A program made the translations under genes and the position numbers. Positions 1 through 5,212 of a DNA stretch of 5,535 nt are shown piece after piece. How positions within the stretch are numbered: the first letter of the stretch is position 1; every line of letters starts with the position of its first letter. Source of the stretch: Spirochaetia bacterium (GTDB lineage Bacteria; Spirochaetota; UBA12135); NCBI GenBank assembly GCA_003497555.1, contig DNNS01000405.1, forward strand, positions 1-5,535, given 5' to 3'. The notes beneath the pieces were generated by a model. That model was not told where the DNA came from. It saw only the letters and a list, made by a program, of their open reading frames with translations, and ran no database searches.

Positions 1-72
1 TACGTTTAAAATTTACCTGATTTTGATATAAGTCTAAGTTTTCATCTTTTAATCGTCAGCACTGGTTCGTGT

Positions 73-100
73 TTGACAAATTTTAAATTTTAGATATAAT
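73..100 (+). promoter_or_regulatory. Perfect-consensus sigma-70-type promoter
   Basis: The -35 box TTGACA lies at 73-78 and the -10 box TATAAT at 95-100, separated by 16 bases, so both hexamers match the consensus exactly. Transcription would begin near 107. The first good coding start downstream is at 464, which implies a leader of about 357 bases or a separate small RNA. The region is AT-rich, so chance -10 boxes are common, but a full pair with good spacing is unlikely by chance. The boxes are seen directly; activity is inferred. Confidence 0.6.
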
Positions 101-259
101 TCAAGCATGGGGATATGTGTTAATTGAAAAAAGTAAAAAAGCTGCTGGGGCTCATAAATTTCTCAAAGCAAGAAAATCTTTTAATCATAATGTCAAATAA
201 ACGGCGGGCTGCGTAAAAATTTTAAATCTTAAAATCCGGTGATTTTGTAACAAGAATAT

Positions 260-276
260 GAAAACTACTTGTTTTC
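260..276. repeat. Small inverted repeat GAAAAC-N5-GTTTTC
   Basis: The arms GAAAAC (260-265) and GTTTTC (271-276) are perfectly complementary around the loop TACTT. The same arms recur at 405-419 with a 3-base loop, and both copies are preceded by AT so that each begins ATGAAAAC. This could be a dyad operator half of a pair, an RNA hairpin, or coincidence in AT-rich DNA. Only the symmetry is seen. Confidence 0.3.
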
Positions 277-404
277 CCAATAAAAACGGCGTTATTTGCG
301 ATTTCGGTATAATCATCCGTGTTATAATAAGTGCTTGGCCGGAAAGTCCTTTCTTTAGATATAAAAAGCCAATTTTATGCACAGAAATCGGCCTCTCCTT
401 TCAT

Positions 405-419
405 GAAAACAGAGTTTTC
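405..419. repeat. Small inverted repeat GAAAAC-N3-GTTTTC, second copy
   Basis: The arms GAAAAC (405-410) and GTTTTC (414-419) flank AGA. They are the same arms as the repeat at 260-276, 145 bases upstream. The repeat sits 45 bases ahead of the start codon at 464, a place where a regulator could act. No binding protein can be named. Confidence 0.3.
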
Positions 420-463
420 GTCCAACCATTAATTATAAAAATGTACTACTTTGGAGGTATTAA

Positions 464-1102
464 ATGATAAAAATTAAAACTTCTTTATTATTTCTGTTTC
501 TGTATTCTTTACTTTATTGCGATACTCCTCGAAAAACAGGATGGAGAATATCTGTTTATGAAACCTTAAAAATTTCATTTGACAATTCAATTCCAAATCA
601 GCTTTATAAAATATCTGATAAATATGATTATGACAGAAAAAGGTGGAGCATACCAGGATTAAGTTTATATTTAAAATTAAAATATTTTGATTTAGGCATA
701 GGAGGGCAATATTTTTTCGGAAAAATCTATTCTATATATCATCGTCTTTATCAAAATAGCGATTATTTAAAAACTCAATATGTCGAATCCCAGGAAGTTG
801 AATTTTATTTAATTATGCAAAAACTATTTTTAAAAAAGCATTTTAAATTTGGTATTTTTAGTGAATTTGGCTTGAATTTAGTATTTATTTATCAATATAA
901 TTTTGTAACTACTATACAAAAAACCTATAAACCTCAACCTTGGCCTACAAGTTTAATTGGTATAACCTCAGAATTTGGCTCCTATTTTTATATAAAAATT
1001 ATCATTGGTTATGATATATTTCTGAATGAATTAAAATTTAAAGCCGGTTGGATGATAGGGTCACCAGATAGAATCAAGAGGAGCGATAAAAATGAAAAAT
1101 AA
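464..1102 (+). CDS. Secreted, probably outer-membrane beta-barrel protein of unknown function
   Basis: I do not recognise this 212-residue protein. It starts with a signal-peptide-like segment: Lys at 3 and 5, then a hydrophobic stretch from about residue 7 to 18, ending at LLYC-DTP. Cys19 could be a relaxed lipobox, but Tyr at -1 is unusual, so simple signal-peptidase cleavage is as likely. The rest is rich in Tyr, Phe, Ile and Lys in short alternating segments, for example around residues 66-90, 121-148 and 165-200. This fits membrane beta-strands of a small barrel, and the last long strand-like segment has many Gly and aromatic residues. The ATG at 464 follows a strong Shine-Dalgarno GGAGGT at 453-458. 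The 3' end overlaps the lipoprotein gene at 1092 by 11 bases, so the two are probably co-transcribed. GC is very low: two sampled 60-base lines give about 30% and 17%. That it is a real secreted protein is fairly sure; the barrel is inference. Confidence 0.75.
   Translation: MIKIKTSLLFLFLYSLLYCDTPRKTGWRISVYETLKISFDNSIPNQLYKISDKYDYDRKRWSIPGLSLYLKLKYFDLGIGGQYFFGKIYSIYHRLYQNSDYLKTQYVESQEVEFYLIMQKLFLKKHFKFGIFSEFGLNLVFIYQYNFVTTIQKTYKPQPWPTSLIGITSEFGSYFYIKIIIGYDIFLNELKFKAGWMIGSPDRIKRSDKNEK
1078..1083 (+). promoter_or_regulatory. Shine-Dalgarno inside the preceding gene, fixing the start at 1092
   Basis: GAGGAG lies 8 bases ahead of the ATG at 1092 and inside the last codons of the upstream gene. 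It supports independent initiation of the lipoprotein gene despite the 11-base overlap. Confidence 0.6.
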
Positions 1103-1805
1103 ATTTATAATTTATTATTTAATTTGCATATGTTTTTATTTAGCATGTTCAAGAAAAATACAACCACTTGAACCACATCAAAATTTAGATACTTCAATTG
1201 TCTCTTTTAGAACTCTATCGCCGTCTTTCAGTCAAAACGCGATACCATTAGAAATTGCCTTGTCTGATAATGAGGAATTATTATTTTATACTATCAAACG
1301 ATATATGAACAATAATTATGATCGCATTGCTGTAGTTATTACAAATACCTACAGTATGACTCTTGAAAACACTAACATCAAAGTTAATGTTCCTTCCTTA
1401 GTTGGTACAAATAATTTAATTCTTTCAGTTTGCGACGTCCTGGGTGATATAAATATTTTTCAAGGCGGAAAATTATCAATTATTACTTATCGGGGATATC
1501 CTATGGTCCAGAGTGCATTAACAAATATGTTTGAGGATATGCGCACAAATGCCAGCATTATAAGTTATAATTTAAACCCGTCACCAATAGGATTATTTAC
1601 TCCTAATGCAACATTTAAAAATGGAGTTACCAATTGCGCCGTTGATGTTTTTGATGAATTATATGAAGAATATAATAGTAATGCCAAAATTCAATTCAAT
1701 AAAAGTGGATATACCTATATTTATATTGATTGTTTTGAAGACGTAACAAAAATACTAAGTAACGAAGCTAATAGTTTTTTTACTAATAATAGAGTCCCAT
1801 TATAA
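1092..1805 (+). CDS. Putative lipoprotein of unknown function
   Basis: The 237-residue product begins with a short Lys-bearing N-terminus and a hydrophobic stretch (residues 5-18), ending in the lipobox-like L17-A18-C19. It would therefore be cleaved by signal peptidase II and lipidated at Cys19, placing it on an inner or outer membrane. The residues after Cys19 are Ser-Arg-Lys rather than Asp at +2, which in enterobacteria would favour outer-membrane sorting; that rule may not hold here. The mature part carries three further cysteines (114, 182, 214), many Asn, and strand-like stretches around 79-101 and 107-133. I recognise no family or catalytic motif. It overlaps the upstream secreted-protein gene and shares its very low GC, so the two probably act together at the cell surface. 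No clear terminator follows. Secretion is well supported; the function is unknown. Confidence 0.75.
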   Translation: MKNKFIIYYLICICFYLACSRKIQPLEPHQNLDTSIVSFRTLSPSFSQNAIPLEIALSDNEELLFYTIKRYMNNNYDRIAVVITNTYSMTLENTNIKVNVPSLVGTNNLILSVCDVLGDINIFQGGKLSIITYRGYPMVQSALTNMFEDMRTNASIISYNLNPSPIGLFTPNATFKNGVTNCAVDVFDELYEEYNSNAKIQFNKSGYTYIYIDCFEDVTKILSNEANSFFTNNRVPL

Positions 1806-1938
1806 TTAATAGCGGTGTTAATTTGTGTATAAAACCATGTAAAACATTTAGGTTGAAGTGCAAAATAAAAACTGAGGGAGGTTTGTTAAAAAAAAACACC
1901 TGTTCTATTTCGATTTAAAACAAAAAAAAAAATAAGAA
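1806..1938. other. AT-rich spacer with weak dyad and a lone Shine-Dalgarno-like site
   Basis: There is no gene that I can support here. An imperfect dyad at 1833-1854 pairs AACCATGT with ACAT-TTA-GGTT around AAA, but it has no following T-run, so it is not a convincing terminator. AGGGAGG at 1875-1881 resembles a strong ribosome-binding site, yet the only nearby start, TTG at 1883, is too close and opens just 11 codons. Runs of nine A (1888-1896) and eleven A (1922-1932) follow. The site may be a remnant of a lost gene. Confidence 0.4.
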
Positions 1939-1967
1939 TTGACAGTGCAAGTCAGGGATAATATAAT
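1939..1967 (+). promoter_or_regulatory. Perfect-consensus sigma-70-type promoter for the phosphotransferase unit
   Basis: TTGACA at 1939-1944 and TATAAT at 1962-1967 are separated by the ideal 17 bases. An A-rich tract just upstream (1922-1932) could act as an UP-like element. Transcription would start near 1974, about 40 bases ahead of the ATG at 2016, giving a short ordinary leader. It probably drives both the phosphotransferase and the methyltransferase genes. Confidence 0.75.
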
Positions 1968-2015
1968 AAGCACAAGATCGAAAAACAGAATCAATTATTA
2001 TTAAATGAGGTTTTA

Positions 2016-3473
2016 ATGCTTGAACAGATAGATATAAATAAAAAAATTTCCAAAGAAAAATATAAAGAAGAAATAACAGGCTTAACAGCAGAACTTGGCG
2101 TGCAGCAGCGCAATTTAAGAGAAAAAAAAATCCCCGTGATTATGGTTTTTGAAGGATGGGCCGCAGCCGGCAAGGGAACCATGATAAATAATCTTCTTCA
2201 ATACCTGGATCCGCGCGGAGCAAGCGTTTATTCCATTCATGAACCCAATGAAGAAGAACGGCTGCGTCCTTTCCTGTGGCGATTTTGGGTACGCACTCCG
2301 GAAGCCGGAAGAATAGCTGTTTTTGATCGAAGCTGGTGCTGCCATGTTATTGACAACATACGGAAAAAACCTTTACCTGATGATGAAACTGCTAAAGCAT
2401 ATGCTGATATCAACGCCTTTGAAAGGCAGCTTGCAGACAACGGCGCTGTCTTGCTTAAATTTTTTCTTCATATCGGTAAAAAAGAGCAGAAAAAACGTTT
2501 CCGCTGTCTGGAAAATGATAAAACCATGTCCTGGCGGGTAAGCAAGAAAGATAAAAAGCAAAACAAACAATACAGGATCTATCTTGCCGAATATGAGCAG
2601 ATGATTCGTGAAACCGATTCCGCTTCCGCACCCTGGTATATTATTGAATCCATGCAGGAGCGCTTTGCTGAGATTAAAATATTACAAACCATTGTGCAGA
2701 CTCTTTCTGCCAGATTATGCTGCCCGGCGCATTCCGCAACAGCGGTTGGTTCTTATGCGGCAGCCTCCATTCTTGATGCTGTGAATCTCGCTCGCAGTAT
2801 GAAGCAGGATGAATACAGCAAAAGACTTGAACATGGCCAGCGCCGGCTGCGTGAACTTGAACATCTTGTTTACCAAAAAAGACTTCCGGTAATTATTGCT
2901 TACGAGGGTTCTGATGCCGCAGGTAAGGGTGGAAATATCCGGCGGGTAACAGCTAATCTTGATCCGCGCGGTTATGAAGTAATACCGATAGCTGCTCCCA
3001 ACGATATAGAAAAAGCTCATCATTATTTGTGGCGTTTCTGGAAACATATACCCAAAGCCGGGCATATAGCAATTTTTGACCGTACCTGGTACGGCCGGGT
3101 ACTGGTCGAAAGAGCAGAGGGCTTTGCATCAGACAACGAATGGCAGCGGGCATACCGTGAGATTAACGAAATGGAGCAGCATTTATGTGCTTTCGGCGCT
3201 GTTTTGATAAAATTCTGGCTGCAGATCGATCAGGAAGAGCAATTGCTAAGATTCCGCGAACGCGAACAGAATGAATCCAAAAAATGGAAAATTACCGATG
3301 AAGACTGGCGTAATCGCGAAAAATGGAATATTTACCGGCAGGCAGTGGATGAAATGCTTTGCCGTACCAGTACCGCCAGCGCTCCCTGGGTAGTAGTGGA
3401 ATCAAACTGCAAGCTTTATGCGCGTATCAAAACAATAGAAACCATAATTAAACGTATTGAAGATAAACTGTGA
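2016..3473 (+). CDS. pap: Polyphosphate:AMP phosphotransferase, two fused PPK2 domains (class II PPK2)
   Basis: This cytoplasmic enzyme transfers phosphate from inorganic polyphosphate to AMP, giving ADP. The 485-residue length and two tandem PPK2 domains (about 1-235 and 250-485) match the class II PPK2 / PAP type. The C-terminal domain is intact: Walker A GSDAAGKG at 298-305 with Asp300 and Lys304, the LDPRG stretch just after, Walker B FDRTWYGRVLVER with Asp355, and a charged lid region around 408-440. The N-terminal domain keeps the fold but has GWAAAGKG at 47-54, with Ala where the other copy has Asp300. It also has FDRSWCCHVIDN around Asp104, so the WYGR and ER residues are gone. In characterised class II enzymes the C-terminal domain carries the activity, so I infer the N-terminal half is structural. 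The ATG at 2016 has GAGG at 2007-2010. The stop overlaps the GTG start of the methyltransferase. Local GC near 50% contrasts with the gene pair upstream. Confidence 0.92.
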   Translation: MLEQIDINKKISKEKYKEEITGLTAELGVQQRNLREKKIPVIMVFEGWAAAGKGTMINNLLQYLDPRGASVYSIHEPNEEERLRPFLWRFWVRTPEAGRIAVFDRSWCCHVIDNIRKKPLPDDETAKAYADINAFERQLADNGAVLLKFFLHIGKKEQKKRFRCLENDKTMSWRVSKKDKKQNKQYRIYLAEYEQMIRETDSASAPWYIIESMQERFAEIKILQTIVQTLSARLCCPAHSATAVGSYAAASILDAVNLARSMKQDEYSKRLEHGQRRLRELEHLVYQKRLPVIIAYEGSDAAGKGGNIRRVTANLDPRGYEVIPIAAPNDIEKAHHYLWRFWKHIPKAGHIAIFDRTWYGRVLVERAEGFASDNEWQRAYREINEMEQHLCAFGAVLIKFWLQIDQEEQLLRFREREQNESKKWKITDEDWRNREKWNIYRQAVDEMLCRTSTASAPWVVVESNCKLYARIKTIETIIKRIEDKL

Positions 3474-4168
3474 CAACCGCTGATTCCGGGTGTATACTAT
3501 ATCTTGTGCCAGTACCTCTTTCCGACGGGCTTTTTTGCACTTGTAACCTGGGTTTTTTATCAGAAATAAAAATATTTTTTTCAGAAAAAATTTCCGAAAC
3601 GCAGAAATTTTTAAAAAAAAACAAATTATTATCATCTTTTACCGATTGTGAATTTCATGAGATTAAAAACATTTCTTCCTCCGATGCTGAAAAACTGGCA
3701 GCATTAATAAAACCGGCTGCTGCGCTTTTTTCCGATGCCGGCTGCCCCTGTATCGCTGACCCGGGTAATCTGATTGTACGGGCAGCGCATAAAAAAAACA
3801 TACGAATCGTTCCGCTTCCCGGATCCTCGTCTATAATGCTGGCATTAATGGCATCCGGCCTGAACGGACAGCAATTTATTTTTCACGGCTATTTCCCCGT
3901 AAAGGAAGATCAGCGCCGGCAGAAAATCAGGAATGCTGAAAAAGACGCGCAGCGCAGCAAGCGAACCCAGATTGTGATGGAAACTCCCTACCGTAACAGT
4001 GTACTGCTTGAAAGTCTGCTTGCTGTACTTAATGACGCAACTTTACTCTGTATTGCATCTGATCTGACCGGGATGAATGAACGTATTGTGACACTTGCTG
4101 TCAGAGACTGGAAAAAACGTAAAATAATACCTGAAAAGGTCCCAACCCTTTTTTTGTTCGGAGAATAA
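3470..4168 (+). CDS. SAM-dependent methyltransferase, tetrapyrrole methylase / RsmI-like family
   Basis: The 232-residue protein belongs to the family of tetrapyrrole methylases and RsmI, the 16S rRNA C1402 2'-O-methyltransferase. Visible signatures are ILYLVPVPLSD at 9-19, the N-terminal strand and loop that holds SAM in this family. SDAGCPCIADPG at 88-99 corresponds to RsmI's SDAGTP-ISDPG. The stretch 111-143 (IVPLPGSSSIMLALMASGLNG, then FHGYFP) and ETPYRN at 171-176 complete the set. It is shorter than typical RsmI (about 280 residues) and lacks the AEDTR segment in its usual form, matching a paralogous short subgroup whose substrate is not firmly known. I therefore leave the symbol empty. 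The GTG start shares bases with the upstream TGA (GTGA overlap), there is no good Shine-Dalgarno, and the LYLVPVPL motif falls close behind. Translation is thus probably coupled to the phosphotransferase. Confidence 0.88.
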   Translation: MTTADSGCILYLVPVPLSDGLFCTCNLGFLSEIKIFFSEKISETQKFLKKNKLLSSFTDCEFHEIKNISSSDAEKLAALIKPAAALFSDAGCPCIADPGNLIVRAAHKKNIRIVPLPGSSSIMLALMASGLNGQQFIFHGYFPVKEDQRRQKIRNAEKDAQRSKRTQIVMETPYRNSVLLESLLAVLNDATLLCIASDLTGMNERIVTLAVRDWKKRKIIPEKVPTLFLFGE

Positions 4169-4186
4169 CCGGTTATTTCCCGGGAA
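4164..4186. repeat. Two adjacent perfect palindromes over the methyltransferase stop codon
   Basis: AATAACCGGTTATT (4164-4177) is a 14-base perfect palindrome that includes the TAA stop at 4166-4168. It is followed directly by TTCCCGGGAA (4177-4186), a 10-base perfect palindrome sharing one base. Neither has a loop, so they are better DNA-protein sites than RNA terminators. A CCGG/CCGG pairing with a 7-base loop (4169-4172 with 4180-4183) could form in RNA, but no T-run follows. Confidence 0.4.
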
Positions 4187-4238
4187 TTTGTAATGCGCTG
4201 TTCAGTTAAAAATCGGAGCTTATTTCAATTAAATCTTG

Positions 4239-4261
4239 TTAATAGCGAATATACGCTTTAA
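4239..4261 (+). other. Weak bulged stem-loop between units
   Basis: TTAA-T-AGCG (4239-4247) pairs with CGCTTTAA (4254-4261) around AATATA, with one bulged T. The stem has only four strong-core pairs and is followed by a mixed A/T stretch instead of a clean T-run. It might be a poor terminator for the phosphotransferase-methyltransferase unit, or just a chance fold. Confidence 0.2.
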
Positions 4262-4287
4262 AATGATTATTTTCAATCAAAGTAAAT

Positions 4288-4316
4288 TTGACTTCAATAA
4301 TAAATTAGCATATAAT
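4288..4316 (+). promoter_or_regulatory. Strong sigma-70-type promoter for accD
   Basis: TTGACT at 4288-4293 (one mismatch) and TATAAT at 4311-4316 (exact) are separated by 17 bases. Transcription would begin around 4323, giving a leader of under 30 bases before the TTG at 4351. It shows that accD starts its own transcription unit, probably shared with the ABC ATPase gene 16 bases after accD. Confidence 0.7.
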
Positions 4317-4338
4317 TGAAATTATTATAAAATAATAT

Positions 4339-4344
4339 AGGGAG
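4339..4344 (+). promoter_or_regulatory. Shine-Dalgarno that decides the TTG start of accD
   Basis: AGGGAG ends 6 bases ahead of TTG 4351. An in-frame TAA at 4333-4335 rules out any start further upstream. The next in-frame ATG (4423, residue 25) would remove the conserved N-terminal WF-KPKF segment. Confidence 0.75.
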
Positions 4345-4350
4345 CTATTT

Positions 4351-5196
4351 TTGCCCTGGTTTGTCAAGCCCAAATTCACCATTCTTAAATCCCAGCAAAC
4401 AATTCAAAATCTGCCTTCAGGAATGTGGGTGAAATGCCCTGTTTGCCTGAAAGTAATATATATCAAAGATCTTGAACAAAACCTGAAAGTCTGTACCTGT
4501 AATTATCATTTTCGTCTTACAGCTGTTGAACGGATAAACCTGCTTGCTGACAGCGGTTCTTTTACCGAATTTAACAGTAACATCACTTCTGCCGATCCGC
4601 TGGAATTTACCGATTCCAAAGAATCCTATATTCAAAAAATTCATAAAACCAGGGAAAAACTCAATCTTAATGAAGGTGTTATTACCGGATATGCAATTAT
4701 TAGCGGTATTGAAGTTGTTTTGGCTTCCATGGAATTCGCTTTTTTGGGCGGCAGCATGGGTTCTGCCATCGGCGAAAAAATTTACAGGGCTATCTGCGCA
4801 AGTCTTGAAAAAAAAATACCTCTTATTATAATTTCCTGTTCCGGGGGGGCAAGAATGCACGAAGGTATTCTGTCTCTCATGCAAATGGCCAAAACCAGCG
4901 CAGGGCTTGCCATGTTAGCTGAAAAAAAAATACCATTTATTTCAATTTTGGCTGATCCCACCACCGGCGGTGTAACCGCCTCCTTTGCGTCTCTGGGTGA
5001 TATAATTATTGCTGAACCCGGAGCCCTGGTAGGATTTGCCGGCCCCAGGGTAATTGAGCAGACTATCAAGCAAAAACTTCCCGAAGGATTTCAGCGATCG
5101 GAATTTTTGCTTGATCATGGTTTTATTGATATAATAGTGAACAGAAAAGATATGAAAAATACTGTTAAAACATGTCTCGATTTTTTTAATAAATAA
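4351..5196 (+). CDS. accD: Acetyl-CoA carboxylase carboxyltransferase subunit beta
   Basis: AccD, with AccA, moves the carboxyl group from biotin on AccB to acetyl-CoA, making malonyl-CoA for fatty acid synthesis in the cytoplasm. The 281-residue length is normal. The N-terminus MPWFVKPKF is typical, supporting the TTG start. A zinc-ribbon follows: C29-P-V-C32, then C48-T-C50, then NYHFR. The second pair is C-x-C instead of the usual C-x-x-C, one residue short. The crotonase-fold catalytic part is intact: GGSMGS at 133-138, [11 protein letters not shown] at 162-172, [13 protein letters not shown] at 201-213 and [11 protein letters not shown] at 228-238, which form the CoA and oxyanion-binding loops. 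The near-C-terminal LLDHGFID motif is present. Two identical 15-base stretches, TGAAAAAAAAATACC, at 4806-4820 and 4920-4934 encode EKKIP twice. accA is not next to it; an ABC ATPase gene follows after 16 bases. Identity is very sure. Confidence 0.97.
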   Translation: MPWFVKPKFTILKSQQTIQNLPSGMWVKCPVCLKVIYIKDLEQNLKVCTCNYHFRLTAVERINLLADSGSFTEFNSNITSADPLEFTDSKESYIQKIHKTREKLNLNEGVITGYAIISGIEVVLASMEFAFLGGSMGSAIGEKIYRAICASLEKKIPLIIISCSGGARMHEGILSLMQMAKTSAGLAMLAEKKIPFISILADPTTGGVTASFASLGDIIIAEPGALVGFAGPRVIEQTIKQKLPEGFQRSEFLLDHGFIDIIVNRKDMKNTVKTCLDFFNK

Positions 5197-5212
5197 TAAC
5201 CCTGGAGGACTC

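Larger units (their letters stand above)
101..463 (+). other. Gene-poor leader region with several inverted repeats
   Basis: This stretch between the promoter at 73-100 and the start codon at 464 has no convincing gene. It holds an AT-only inverted repeat at 219-235 (ATTTTAA, 3-base loop, TTAAAAT). A second one overlaps it at 231-246 (AAAATC, loop CGGT, GATTTT). The two share 231-235, so only one could form at a time. Two GAAAAC/GTTTTC hairpins follow at 260-276 and 405-419, and a 7-base complementary pair CGATTTC (299-305) / GAAATCG (384-390) spans part of the region. No tRNA, rRNA or riboswitch that I recognise is present. It could be a long structured 5' leader for the gene at 464, a small RNA, or decayed sequence. 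Confidence 0.35.

Noticed and set aside
124..216. 30-residue frame from TTG 124, starting MKKVKKLLGL, just behind the promoter at 73-100
   Set aside because: The only ribosome-site-like bases (GGGG at 109-112) are 11 bases away, the start is TTG, and the frame is short. It is possible as a leader peptide but not supported.
185..382. 65-codon minus-strand frame in the left gap
   Set aside because: There is no ribosome-binding site or domain, and it lies across the + strand inverted repeats. It is a chance frame in AT-rich DNA.
331..429. 32-residue frame from GTG 331 with a protein-like composition (contains SLDIKSQFYAQKSASPF)
   Set aside because: It has no ribosome-binding site, in-frame stops lie directly upstream, and nothing in it is recognised. 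It might be a gene remnant but cannot be shown to be one.
258..467. 69-codon + strand frame ending in a 4-base overlap with the gene at 464
   Set aside because: It has no ribosome-binding site at its ATG, no recognisable protein features, and its last codons are just the Shine-Dalgarno of the next gene. It is probably a chance frame, though the ATGA overlap is noted.
1833..1854. Possible terminator after the lipoprotein gene
   Set aside because: The dyad is bulged and AT-rich and no T-run follows, so it does not meet the pattern of an intrinsic terminator.
2715..3065. 116-codon minus-strand frame opposite the phosphotransferase
   Set aside because: It is antisense to the conserved second PPK2 domain, with no start signal or recognisable motif.
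3470..4168. Calling the methyltransferase RsmI itself
   Set aside because: The protein is about 50 residues shorter than typical RsmI and its second conserved segment differs. It resembles a paralogous short subgroup, so only a family call is made.
4417..4884. 155-codon minus-strand frame opposite accD
   Set aside because: It is fully antisense to a certain accD gene, with a composition that simply mirrors it. It is a shadow frame.
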